DNA from: an uncultured Bdellovibrionales bacterium
GTDB taxonomy: Bacteria; Bdellovibrionota; Bdellovibrionia; Bdellovibrionales; UBA1609
Length of the DNA stretch: 41,271 bases
Reading direction: 5' to 3'
Assembly: GCA_937936325.1 (NCBI GenBank)
Contig: CALGWV010000003.1
Location: forward strand, 1-41,271
In this document: in pieces, positions 33,113-41,232 of the stretch
How positions within the stretch are numbered: the stretch's first letter is position 1
How the letters are laid out: each line of letters opens with the position of its first letter
The notes under the pieces: model-generated
Databases searched by the model: none
The model's input: the letters and a program-made list of their open reading frames with translations, nothing else
What the model was told of the DNA's origin: nothing
Position numbers and translations under genes: made by a program

Positions 33113-33293
33113 GGTGCTGTTGAAGATTGGTAAGTGCAAACGAAAAAATCAGCTCACGAGAAATTAAAATGTACGCTACCAAAATTAAGAGAAGGCTTAG
33201 TGGTTACTAAGTCGAGCTTTATTTTGGTAGCGTACATTTTAATTTCGACTTGAGATGGTTTTTGCAGTGCACTTACCAATCTTCAATAGCACC
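33113..33293. repeat. Long foldback palindrome A in the sdhA-sdhB gap
   Basis: The outer arms 33113-33138 and 33268-33293 are inverted copies over 26 bases with one G/A difference that pairs as G-U in RNA. The inner arms 33160-33185 and 33221-33246 are perfect inverted copies over 26 bases. The centre is a hairpin CTTAGT-GGTT-ACTAAG (33196-33211). The segments between outer and inner arms pair only partly. The whole thing is a 181-base, nearly symmetric hairpin. It ends about six bases before the AAGGA ribosome-binding site of sdhB. Confidence 0.9.
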
Positions 33294-33313
33294 TAGAACA
33301 AGGAAACAAGCTC

Positions 33314-34060
33314 ATGAAAATTCATCTTAAAGTTTGGAGACAAAAAGGCCCTGAAGATAAAGGCTGTATGGAAGATCACACTCTTGATGACGTGAGTTCT
33401 GAAATGTCTTTTTTAGAAATGATGGACGTGCTCAATCAAAAACTGATCAAAGAAGGCCATGATCCTGTCACATTTGATCATGACTGCCGCGAAGGCATTT
33501 GCGGGTCTTGCTCTATGGTGATTAACGGAGATCCCCACGGTCCTCAAAAAGCCACCACCACATGTCAGCTTCACATGAGAGCTTTTAAAGATGGAGAAAC
33601 CATTTATGTGGAGCCTTGGAAGGCCAAGGCTTTTCCAGTGATTAAAGACCTTATGGTTGATAGATCGTCTTTTGATCGTATTCAGGCTGCCGGTGGATAT
33701 GTGTCTGTTTCCACTGGGAATGCCCCAGACGCCAATGCTATTGCTATCCCTAAGCTCACATCTGATGAGGCCTTTTTATCAGCAACCTGTATTGGTTGCG
33801 GCGCTTGTGTGGCCGCCTGTAAAAATGCGTCAGCGATGTTATTTGTGTCAGCCAAAGTTTCCCATTTAGATTTGTTACCCCAGGGTCAAGAAGAAACCCA
33901 TCTTCGTACCCAAAGAATGGTAGCCCAAATGGATGAAGAAGGTTTTGGAGCTTGCACAAATACGGGTTCGTGTTCAGCAGCCTGCCCAAAAGAGATCAAG
34001 TTGGAGAATATTGCTCGAATGAATCGTAGATATACGGGCTCTCAGATTAAATCCTCTTAA
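33314..34060 (+). CDS. sdhB: Succinate dehydrogenase/fumarate reductase iron-sulfur subunit
   Basis: SdhB carries electrons from FAD to quinone via three clusters. The 2Fe-2S cysteines are C58, C63, C66 and C84; a second set is C159, C162, C165 and C169 ([11 protein letters not shown]); a third is C214, C220 and C224. The 248 residues fit the family. The ATG is preceded by AAGGA nine bases upstream. The gene is flanked by two long palindromes, so its expression may differ from that of sdhC and sdhA. Confidence 0.96.
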   Translation: MKIHLKVWRQKGPEDKGCMEDHTLDDVSSEMSFLEMMDVLNQKLIKEGHDPVTFDHDCREGICGSCSMVINGDPHGPQKATTTCQLHMRAFKDGETIYVEPWKAKAFPVIKDLMVDRSSFDRIQAAGGYVSVSTGNAPDANAIAIPKLTSDEAFLSATCIGCGACVAACKNASAMLFVSAKVSHLDLLPQGQEETHLRTQRMVAQMDEEGFGACTNTGSCSAACPKEIKLENIARMNRRYTGSQIKSS

Positions 34061-34064
34061 TGAA

Positions 34065-34258
34065 TTAATTTTTTGAGTGCTATTTTTCAGAAATCTTAAG
34101 CCCAACCTCATAAAAAAAAACACTTTCGGTCGCAGAGCGTCTCCTGGAATGTACTATGGTTACATAGTGCACCCCACGATACGCACTGCCGCGACGTTTA
34201 AAATTTTTTTTATTAGGTTGGGCTTAAGATTTCTGAAAAATAGCACTCAAAAAATTAA
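34065..34258. repeat. Long foldback palindrome B downstream of sdhB
   Basis: The arms 34065-34108 and 34215-34258 are perfect inverted copies over 44 bases. A further 10-base pairing (34110-34119 with 34204-34213) follows one mismatch. Partial pairing continues inwards, and the centre is ACTATG-GTTA-CATAGT (34153-34168), extended by two pairs. It begins five bases after the sdhB stop codon. It lacks the T-run of a plain terminator after the right arm, though such a hairpin could still stop or stabilise a transcript. Confidence 0.9.
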
Positions 34259-34611
34259 AAAATCTAACCAATTCAATCTTCAATAAATAAGTCATTATTG
34301 AGACTCTGGACTATAGTCTCGCAAGCTGGGGAGTTAGACCTAGATATAGGAAATGGCTAAAAGCGACATTCTAAATTTAGTGGACTAATCCCCATCAATC
34401 CCCACAGTTTTCCACATATAAAATAAAATGAACTCCTAACTGCTTAAAAAATGTACAAATACAGCATTTAAATCATAAGTAAATATTATAAGCAGCATGT
34501 CACCTAGATCAGACTAAAGTCGTTAGTGGGGCTTATTTTTACAAGCTCTGGCTCATAAAAGCATAAATGAACTGGGCTTTCTATTCAGCTCAAATCTGTC
34601 GATAAGAAGCT
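34259..34611. other. Intergenic stretch before the transglycosylase-like gene
   Basis: I see no gene here on either strand. A small hairpin GAGACT (34300-34305) with AGTCTC (34315-34320) and one weak DnaA-like word at 34408-34416 are present. It should contain the promoter of the following gene, but I cannot point to a clear one. Confidence 0.4.
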
Positions 34612-36012
34612 ATGAGAAAACTTAAACTTTTAGTATTTTGCGTTATGACTTCAAGTTTTGTTTTTGAGGCCTATGCAGATGAGTGTTCATATATTATTAA
34701 TCCTTCATCAACAATCAAACGTTATCCGAATTCAAAAGGTGCTGGTCCATTATCTTTAGAGCAAGAAGATAAAAAGTTTCTAAAAAAATATGATTTAGAT
34801 GTAGATAATATTGCTGGCAGTCAGAGCAAGCTTATTGTTGGCAATTGCGACCCAACTTCTGATATTAATGGCTATATGCTTATCGACGACCAATTCAGTG
34901 AATTCACAAATTACTGTGGAAAGACCTCCAAAAAATACTCTTGCTATATAAAGCGCTCTTCAGTAACTCCAAAGGACAGTCTAGAATCTATCACTACAGC
35001 TCTTAATGGGCTAAACCCTGTACCTGCTGATTGTAATCCGAGTGATAAATCGACTTTTGCTAAAGGCCTCAATGACTTTACTGATGACCGATATAAAAAA
35101 TATAAATTTGCTTTAGACAATTTAACCCAGGTGTTGAATCGAAAACCTGGACAGCTGGAATGCCTCTTTGCTGTTGAATCAGGTTTTAAATCTAACCCAT
35201 CATCTTATACAGCAGTCAGAGGTTTTGCACAGATGACAGAGAAGGCGATGAAGGGTGTAAATGAGTTTCTTGTGCCAAATATTAATATTTCAGAAGAGTT
35301 AGATCAGGCAAAGAGAGCTAGAAATATAAAGACAAAAGCTAGATTGGAATGTAGGTCTGGTGCATATAATAGGGCTTTTAAAAAGCATGTGACTCACTTA
35401 AAGAATGCATTATTTTCCGAAGAGTTAGAAAAAAAACTTAATGAAGATGTTAAATTAGAACTTAAGGAGTTTCTAGATTGCCATATAAAAGGGGGTTATA
35501 CTAATAATAGAATTTACAAAAATATTGAAGAAAAAATCTCAATTGAAGCACAAGACACATGTGAAGATAAAACCAAGCATATGGCAAACCCATTTTATAA
35601 TATGTTCGTGGGATCAGTACATGATATGAGAAAACTAGAAGAGAGCTCTGAAGTTAATTTTAGCTTTTCACAATTAAAGTACGATTCAGCAAAGAATATG
35701 TGTGTGGAAAATAAAGGCTCAGTTCCATTCCCACCAGATGATAGGCTAAATTTACTTTCCAATGTGATTTACAATGCTGGCTATGCAGGGAAAAGTGGAC
35801 TCTCTGCAAAGTTTCAGAATATATTTCTTCAGGTTATTGATTCAGAAGATTCTAAGATGTCAGAGAGCAACATCAATTATTTCATAAGTAATTATGATAA
35901 GAAAAATAATAAGATTACCGATGAAATGAGAAGAAAAAAAGTGGGTGAAATTGAAAAACATGTCAAAAGGTTGAAAGCTTGTCATAGAGCTATTTCAGAT
36001 ACGGCTACTTAA
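34612..36012 (+). CDS. Secreted lytic transglycosylase-like protein
   Basis: A signal peptide (about residues 1-22, ending EAYA) exports the protein. The region LECLFAVESGFKSNPSSYT then AVRGFAQMTE matches the SLT transglycosylase pattern, with E189 as the candidate catalytic glutamate and GFAQ (204-207) in the usual place. A YNAG motif follows at 387-390, but some 180 residues later, far more than in typical SLT domains, so a helical insertion separates the two halves. The mature protein has eleven cysteines, suggesting disulfides. The likely role is cleavage of peptidoglycan. It stands alone, and its sequence appears more AT-rich than that of its neighbours. Confidence 0.68.
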   Translation: MRKLKLLVFCVMTSSFVFEAYADECSYIINPSSTIKRYPNSKGAGPLSLEQEDKKFLKKYDLDVDNIAGSQSKLIVGNCDPTSDINGYMLIDDQFSEFTNYCGKTSKKYSCYIKRSSVTPKDSLESITTALNGLNPVPADCNPSDKSTFAKGLNDFTDDRYKKYKFALDNLTQVLNRKPGQLECLFAVESGFKSNPSSYTAVRGFAQMTEKAMKGVNEFLVPNINISEELDQAKRARNIKTKARLECRSGAYNRAFKKHVTHLKNALFSEELEKKLNEDVKLELKEFLDCHIKGGYTNNRIYKNIEEKISIEAQDTCEDKTKHMANPFYNMFVGSVHDMRKLEESSEVNFSFSQLKYDSAKNMCVENKGSVPFPPDDRLNLLSNVIYNAGYAGKSGLSAKFQNIFLQVIDSEDSKMSESNINYFISNYDKKNNKITDEMRRKKVGEIEKHVKRLKACHRAISDTAT

Positions 36013-36869
36013 CCCAAAAACCCCTCAACCAGCATCGTCACATTTTGTGGGTGATCCAACTGTGTGCAGTGGCTGCCAGTGGGAAATATTTCAAGCTTTG
36101 AGTTTAATAATAAATCATGAAGTTCATATTGATACTTTAAAGGTGTGATTTTATCTTTGGATCCGGCCAAAATGAGTTGGGGCTGTTTAAGAGTTGTAAG
36201 CTGTTCTACTAAATTCAATTTTAATATTTCTTTTAAATAAAATAAGACATCGGTGGCTTTTTGGTGTTTTAAAAAGCTGGCGTAGATCTCAATATCTTTG
36301 TGTTCTGTGAGCTCTAAGTTAAATCCACCGATCCAGCCCGCTACTTTAAAACCTAAGCTGTGATCCATGCCGATATTCCAGATTCGATTTGCGATATTAG
36401 GAAATTCTTCTGCAAAGTTTTTAATTTGTGTCAGTCTGTTTTCTAAAAATTGGGACTTAAAAAGAGTCAAAGGGTTTTTAGCAAAGCCATTGATATGCAC
36501 TAAGGCCTCAAATTGCCTAGGCTTTTTTAAAGCACACATTAAAGCCAGTGGGCTTCCTAGGCTATGGCCAATAATAAACGATTTTTTGATCTTAAAAAAA
36601 TCTAAGACTTCAAGAACTTCATTAACTATATAATCAAAAGATCGAGGCTCTTGGGGCAGGCTTTCGTGTCCAGGGTAGATGACAAAGTAAATATTATAGT
36701 TTGCCTTGAGATGCTCAATCTGGTGGTGGTAGTGATTCCACGGGCAAGAAAGCCCTGGCAGAAAAATTATAGACTTTTTTCTTTTATGATTTCCAAACTG
36801 CAAAATCTCTAAATACCCAAATTGAGTTTGGACCTGATGAGTTTTAAAGCTTTTGGCCGAGTCTGTCAC
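36009..36869 (-). CDS. Alpha/beta hydrolase
   Basis: The alpha/beta-hydrolase triad is readable: nucleophile S103 in GHSLGS, acid D239 in AGSKDKITP, and H267 in GSHCTQ. The oxyanion segment is FLPGLSCPWNHY. Length 286 fits this fold. The substrate cannot be told. Its stop codon shares TTAA (36009-36012) with the convergent upstream gene, and its start overlaps the FHA gene stop by four bases, so the two leftward genes form an operon. Confidence 0.85.
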   Translation of the reverse strand: MTDSAKSFKTHQVQTQFGYLEILQFGNHKRKKSIIFLPGLSCPWNHYHHQIEHLKANYNIYFVIYPGHESLPQEPRSFDYIVNEVLEVLDFFKIKKSFIIGHSLGSPLALMCALKKPRQFEALVHINGFAKNPLTLFKSQFLENRLTQIKNFAEEFPNIANRIWNIGMDHSLGFKVAGWIGGFNLELTEHKDIEIYASFLKHQKATDVLFYLKEILKLNLVEQLTTLKQPQLILAGSKDKITPLKYQYELHDLLLNSKLEIFPTGSHCTQLDHPQNVTMLVEGFLG

Positions 36870-37576
36870 AGGTCTAAAACCCCAAAACTATAAATAATCC
36901 TTTCGTTTTGATAAAAGTGGATAAGGTCTCCAGCACGGATGAGGGCGGCTTCTTTAAGTGGAGCCCCACCGTTAAGCGAGAGGGCGTTCATGACCTCAGG
37001 GTTTATGAGAGCTAAGCCACTTGTGCTGGGCTCTAACCTAAAGATGACATCCGGAAGCTTCAACCCCATGAGTTGCCCCTCAAGAGGGAGTTTACCAAAA
37101 GTATAGGGTGCAAAATAAATAGGCCAAACCTCATCAAGGTGAAGACCCGAGACACATTTAATTTGAAAAGGCTTTTGCAATATCTCGACATTATTACCCA
37201 TACCTGTGTCAGTAATTTTGATCTTTTTGAGTATTTGATACAGTTGAGAAGATAAAACCTGAGATTCAGGGCTTAAGGCCTCCCACTCATCTGTTGAAAT
37301 CTCAACGACTTCTAAGGAGCTTTGTCCAATTCGGATTTTTAATCCAGGAAAAAGAAGGCTTTCCTTAATGGGCTTTTTGTTAACAATAAGCCCATTGGCA
37401 GAGCCCTGATCCTGTATAAACAAATGTCCAGAGTCATTTTCGATGACTTTGGCATGGATACTAGAAGCATTGGGGTCTTGGAGACGGATCTCACAGTCCT
37501 TCCCACGCCCAATAAAATGACCCGAGACCAGAGGATAAAACCTATTTTCAGAGAGATGTTTAAAAGCTAGCGGCAT
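36866..37576 (-). CDS. FHA domain protein
   Basis: Residues about 15-90 form a forkhead-associated domain: GRGKDCEI (GR at 23-24), SSIHAKV (S39, H41), and SANGLIVNKKPI with N61. These are the residues that bind phosphothreonine peptides. The second half (about 130-236) looks like a worn FHA copy: it keeps SLNGGAPL and GDLIHFY but lacks GR and SxxH. So it may be a two-FHA protein with one working domain. The partner kinase is not in the window. It is translationally linked to the hydrolase. Confidence 0.82.
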   Translation of the reverse strand: MPLAFKHLSENRFYPLVSGHFIGRGKDCEIRLQDPNASSIHAKVIENDSGHLFIQDQGSANGLIVNKKPIKESLLFPGLKIRIGQSSLEVVEISTDEWEALSPESQVLSSQLYQILKKIKITDTGMGNNVEILQKPFQIKCVSGLHLDEVWPIYFAPYTFGKLPLEGQLMGLKLPDVIFRLEPSTSGLALINPEVMNALSLNGGAPLKEAALIRAGDLIHFYQNERIIYSFGVLDL

Positions 37577-37600
37577 TAAAATCTACTTTACACCTCTAAA

Positions 37601-37664
37601 AACTTTGGTGCCAGTCCCTTTTGAGCATGCGCTGCATCCTCAAAAGGGGGCTGGCACCAAAGTT
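37601..37664. repeat. Hairpin repeat C between the FHA gene and rpsF
   Basis: Arms 37601-37625 and 37639-37664 pair as AACTTTGGTGCCAG with CTGGCACCAAAGTT, then a small bulge, then CCCTTTTGAG with CTCAAAAGGG. The loop itself can pair as ATGC with GCAT. It lies between divergent genes, so it is not a terminator of either. A short, strong palindrome of this size in an intergenic region resembles REP-type repeats. Confidence 0.8.
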
Positions 37665-37700
37665 CACTAAGCAGAGTGGGCTTTAAATCAATACAAAGCC

Positions 37701-37729
37701 TTGTTTTTAGGACAAATACATATTATACC
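37701..37729 (+). promoter_or_regulatory. Candidate promoter of rpsF-rplI
   Basis: TTGTTT (37701-37706) and TATACC (37724-37729) are 17 bases apart, which fits a sigma70-type promoter about 75 bases before rpsF. Confidence 0.4.
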
Positions 37730-37804
37730 TTTTTACTTCCTTGTCAGATTTTAAGGGTGACCCCTATTTGGATTTCTGACTGATAAACCATAAGGAGACG
37801 CTGA

Positions 37805-38245
37805 ATGTCTTTCAAATTTGTACTTGAACCTCGCAACAGATCTTATGAGGGTGTGATTATTCTTCACCCAGAAGCATCAGTTGAAGATCAACAAGCTGTT
37901 TTTAAAAAAAACAAAACCATTCTTGAGTCTTTCAAAGGCGAGATCCAAGCCGTAGAGTCTTGGGGAAAAAGAAAACTCGCCAACCCCATTAACAAACAAA
38001 GAATGGGAACTTACTTTTACTGTATTTTTACGGCTGATTCTCAAGCGGTTAAAGAGCTAGAAAGAAACCTTAAAATCAACGATAAGGTTTTTAGATTTTT
38101 GTTCACTCGTTTGGATGACAAGATGGATGCTCAAAAACATCATGACAATTACAGAACACTTCTAGTAGATTCGCAAAAACGTCATAAAGAAGCCGAAGAA
38201 AAAGCCGCTTTGAAAAAACAAAGACGTACGGGAGGACACCGATGA
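37805..38245 (+). CDS. rpsF: 30S ribosomal protein S6
   Basis: S6 is a small-subunit protein. The family core runs from SYEGVIILHPEASVEDQQ through WGKRKLANPINKQRMGTYFYCIFTA to LERNLKINDKVFRFLFTRLDD. It has about a dozen extra residues before the usual start and a lysine-rich C-terminal tail, 146 residues in all. AAGGAGACGCTG precedes the ATG. The stop overlaps the rplI start as ATGA. The usual rpsR (S18) gene between S6 and L9 is missing. Confidence 0.95.
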   Translation: MSFKFVLEPRNRSYEGVIILHPEASVEDQQAVFKKNKTILESFKGEIQAVESWGKRKLANPINKQRMGTYFYCIFTADSQAVKELERNLKINDKVFRFLFTRLDDKMDAQKHHDNYRTLLVDSQKRHKEAEEKAALKKQRRTGGHR

Positions 38246-38721
38246 AAGTGATTCTTCAAAAAGATGTGAAAGATTTAGGTAAAGTGGGGGACATGGTCAA
38301 TGTGTCTCCTGGTCACGCACGTAACTTTTTATTTCCAAAAAAATTAGCAGAAATGGCCACAGACCGTCGATTAAAGCAGTTTGAGCATTTAAAGCGTATG
38401 GCTGAAGTCAAAAAATCAAAAGCTACGGGTGAGCGTAAGCAAGTGATTGATAAGCTTCAAAGCGTAGTTTTAAGTTTTAAAGTGCAAGCCAGTGAAACAG
38501 AAAGATTGTTTGGTTCCATCACCACTCATAATCTTTCTGAAGCTTTTGCAAAGTTAGGCTTTGAAATCGACAAAAAAGATATTTTCCTCGAGGACAGCAT
38601 TAAACTTTTGGGCCAATATAAAGCTGTAGTTCAGCTAGGACCTGAAGACGAGCTTAAAACAGAAGTCGCTGTCAGTGTTGAACGCGAAGGCGGCAACCTC
38701 CTAACAGACACAGAAGACTAA
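38242..38721 (+). CDS. rplI: 50S ribosomal protein L9
   Basis: L9 is a two-domain large-subunit protein. The N-terminal pattern MKVILQKDVKDLGKVGDMVN then VSPGHARNFLFPKKLA is the family signature, followed by the long connecting helix and the C-terminal domain with ERLFGSITTHNLSEA. The 159-residue length is normal. Its ATG overlaps the rpsF stop by four bases. Confidence 0.97.
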   Translation: MKVILQKDVKDLGKVGDMVNVSPGHARNFLFPKKLAEMATDRRLKQFEHLKRMAEVKKSKATGERKQVIDKLQSVVLSFKVQASETERLFGSITTHNLSEAFAKLGFEIDKKDIFLEDSIKLLGQYKAVVQLGPEDELKTEVAVSVEREGGNLLTDTED

Positions 38722-38757
38722 AACCTAAACTTAGTTTTTTAATACTTCAAAGAAAAC

Positions 38758-38790
38758 AAAGACTCACTATTTATTTGGTGAGTCTTTTTT
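38758..38790 (+). terminator. Intrinsic terminator after rplI
   Basis: AAAGACTCAC (38758-38767) pairs with GTGAGTCTTT (38778-38787), with a ten-base loop that can be closed further, and a T-run continues directly after the stem. It lies about 35 bases after the rplI stop. Confidence 0.88.
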
Positions 38791-38924
38791 TATTAAAAGT
38801 AGGTATTAAAAAATTTGAGTGTCTCTCCAGTTTCCTGGCTTGATTAAAATCCGTTCTGCTCACATCCTTAATTGTGGTTTGTGGAAAATTTATCTAAAAT
38901 TATTTAAATCAAGGAGAAAAAGTC

Positions 38925-39584
38925 ATGCATCAAATAGTTGTTTTCTTATCAGCGATATTTTTAAGTTTAAATCTAGGTTTTGCTAAAGTGCAAAAAGCTT
39001 CAGATATCACGCATCAAATGTCGATGGATATAGCGCAAAGTGAAATCTTGTGGGAGGGCTGTAAAAAGTCAAATTTTATAGGTGGAACTATGAGTCTTCT
39101 TGCCGGTGGAAAATGCCATAACGGGAGTATGAAGTTCAAAAAAGCAAACTTAAAGCTTGAAAACGGAATGCTTAAAAGAGGAAGCGTAGTTATAGATATG
39201 GATTCCATTCTTGTTTTGGATTTAGATGCTAAAACGAATAAAAAGAGTCATGACAAACTTATGGCACATTTGAGAAACGAAGATTTCTTTAATGTGAGCG
39301 CTCATAAGGAAGCCACTTTTAAAATTACCGAGGCCACTTTACAAAAAAATAAAACTTATAAAGTCTCTGGAGTTTTAGAGCTGGTAAAAAATAGAGCTGA
39401 AATAAAAGATATCGTATTTAATTTAAGCCCTGCTGGAAAAGACCAGGTGCGCGCCAAAGCCTCATTTTATATTGATCGTAAAAAATGGAAAGTGGGCCAA
39501 GAAGGCTTTATGAACAAGGCCGCCATCAACCCCAATTTTAAAATCGATTTGAATCTAGTCTTTAAGAAGACTGAGGTAAAATAA
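38925..39584 (+). CDS. YceI-like domain secreted protein
   Basis: The 219-residue product begins with a signal peptide (about residues 1-20, ending GFA). The rest matches the YceI-like lipocalin fold: KRGSVVIDMDSILVLDLDAK, HLRNEDFFNV, EATFKITEATLQKNKTYKVSG and KASFYIDRKKW. YceI proteins bind polyprenoid or other hydrophobic ligands in the periplasm. AAGGAG precedes the ATG. It converges with dnaB. Confidence 0.85.
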   Translation: MHQIVVFLSAIFLSLNLGFAKVQKASDITHQMSMDIAQSEILWEGCKKSNFIGGTMSLLAGGKCHNGSMKFKKANLKLENGMLKRGSVVIDMDSILVLDLDAKTNKKSHDKLMAHLRNEDFFNVSAHKEATFKITEATLQKNKTYKVSGVLELVKNRAEIKDIVFNLSPAGKDQVRAKASFYIDRKKWKVGQEGFMNKAAINPNFKIDLNLVFKKTEVK

Positions 39585-39633
39585 GAATTCATAAGAGTTC
39601 TTAAAAACAGGACTTTCTAGAAAAATCTCATTG

Positions 39634-41061
39634 CTAACCCGGGGCAAAGTTTTTGTTGGGCTCTTTAAACCTAGGGTCATTGCCGGATTTTTTTTGTGGT
39701 CTCATGTCAGCATCGGTAGGCGGTGGGGCGTTAGGGTTGATTTGCCCTTGGGAGTTATTTTCAAAGCGACCGTACATGGGAGTCCAGAGAAGATTCACTT
39801 TGCCTGTAGGTCCGTTTCTTTGTTTCGCTACGATGACCTCGGCTTGGCCTGTAGGATTATCTCTTTCGTAGTAATCCTCTCTGTAAAGCATCATGATCAC
39901 ATCGGCATCTTGCTCGATAGATCCAGACTCCCTGAGGTCAGACAGCATGGGCCTTCTGTCGGAACGCCCTTCCACACTTCGGTTGAGCTGAGCCAGTGCA
40001 ATGACTGGGATCTTGAGCTCTTTAGCCAGGGCCTTTAAAGATTTTGAAATCTCAGACACCTCGCGCTCTCGACTTTCCACCCTTTGCTTTAAGCTCATTA
40101 ACTGCAAGTAATCGATGATAATAATGTCTAAACCTTTTTTAGATTTAATTTTTCGGGCTTTGGATCTGATTTCAAATGGGGAGATACCACTGGTGTCATC
40201 AATATAAATATTAGCTTTAGTGATCTCATCAGCTGAGGTGAGTAAATAATTCCACTCATTGGTATTGAGCCCTCCAGAGCGAATTTCAGACAAAGACACG
40301 CTGGCATTCGAGGCCAGAACCCTCATCATCATTTGCTCTTTAGGCATCTCCACAGAAAAATAAAGAACTGATTTTTTTTCTTTTAAAGCCATGTGGCTTA
40401 AAATATTTAAACTAAAAGCCGTTTTTCCCATGGAGGGGCGGGCGGCAATAATGCTCATTTCTCCGGAGTGTAGGCCTGAGAGCATTTCATCGAGCTCATA
40501 AAATCCGGTGGCGATCCCTGTGATATTACCTTCAAGGGTTTGTATATACTCCAAGTGATCAATAGTATTTTTAACAAGCTCAGGAGCAGCCATCAAATTA
40601 TCGGACTGATCTCCTTTTTGAGCCACTTTAAAAATTGAAGCCTCAGAAGTTTCTAAATAATGATCCAAGTTTTCAAAATCTTCAGAGATCCCCACTTCAG
40701 AAATCTTTTGCCCGGCTTTTATCATTTGGCGTGTGAGTGATTTTTCCTTAACGATATTGGCATAAGAAGCAATGTTGACGGTAGAGGGCGTATCCTCAAT
40801 GAGCTGGACTAAATAATGCATCCCCCCAATACGGTCGATGAGACCAGCTTGGGTTAGGTGATTTGAGACCACCACAATATCAGCGCGCTGACCCTTTTTG
40901 TTCAAATCAAAAATAGCTTCAAAAATCAGTTTGTGAGCGGGGACAAAAAAGTCACCGGCAGTGACCTTATCTGCCACTTCATCCCAGGCTTCCATATCCA
41001 TCATAAGCCCTCCAAGTATGGAGACTTCGGCTTCAGAGTTAAAAGGAAGGGATTTTTTCAT
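39634..41061 (-). CDS. dnaB: Replicative DNA helicase DnaB
   Basis: DnaB is the hexameric helicase at the replication fork. The N-terminal collar contains SEAEVSILGGLMMD and the motor domain contains Walker A ARPSMGKTAF, SVEMPKEQM, and Walker B IIIIDYLQLM, with the arginine-finger region SDLRESGSIEQDADVI. Length 475 is normal and there is no intein. The C-terminal tail is rich in Pro and Asn. It is often found near rplI, here in the opposite orientation. Confidence 0.97.
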   Translation of the reverse strand: MKKSLPFNSEAEVSILGGLMMDMEAWDEVADKVTAGDFFVPAHKLIFEAIFDLNKKGQRADIVVVSNHLTQAGLIDRIGGMHYLVQLIEDTPSTVNIASYANIVKEKSLTRQMIKAGQKISEVGISEDFENLDHYLETSEASIFKVAQKGDQSDNLMAAPELVKNTIDHLEYIQTLEGNITGIATGFYELDEMLSGLHSGEMSIIAARPSMGKTAFSLNILSHMALKEKKSVLYFSVEMPKEQMMMRVLASNASVSLSEIRSGGLNTNEWNYLLTSADEITKANIYIDDTSGISPFEIRSKARKIKSKKGLDIIIIDYLQLMSLKQRVESREREVSEISKSLKALAKELKIPVIALAQLNRSVEGRSDRRPMLSDLRESGSIEQDADVIMMLYREDYYERDNPTGQAEVIVAKQRNGPTGKVNLLWTPMYGRFENNSQGQINPNAPPPTDADMRPQKKSGNDPRFKEPNKNFAPG

Positions 41062-41076
41062 GAGATCTATCCAACT

Positions 41077-41232
41077 TTATAAAAATTCTAAAATAAACTG
41101 AGGTTTCCAGGGAGAGGCTTGTATAGTGAGATCAAACGCTTCAAACGCCTCCATAGCAAGACCTTTAAGAGTAATAGACTCCCAAGCATATGCCCAGTCC
41201 TAGCGCTTATAAACCTTAAATAAAACTCTCAT
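41077..41232 (-). pseudogene. Short reading frame upstream of dnaB broken by an amber codon
   Basis: On the minus strand, an ATG at 41232 opens a frame of ten codons (MRVLFKVYKR), then a TAG at 41200-41202, then about 40 codons with protein-like content (it starts DWAYAWESITLKGLAMEAF and ends FILEFL) to a TAA at 41077. I do not recognise the protein. It could be a decayed gene end, an amber-readthrough product, or chance. Confidence 0.25.

Noticed and set aside
34102-34221. GCCCAAC and GTTGGGC in palindrome B match integron attC core-site consensus
   Set aside because: The match continues as a perfect 44-base inverted repeat beyond the cores, unlike attC, and no cassette or integrase is nearby.
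34408-34416. Single DnaA-like box TTTTCCACA far from oriC
   Set aside because: One mismatch, isolated, and expected by chance in a window of this size.
39631-40038. 135-codon open frame opposite dnaB
   Set aside because: It lies wholly antisense to the conserved dnaB coding sequence and its translation resembles no family.
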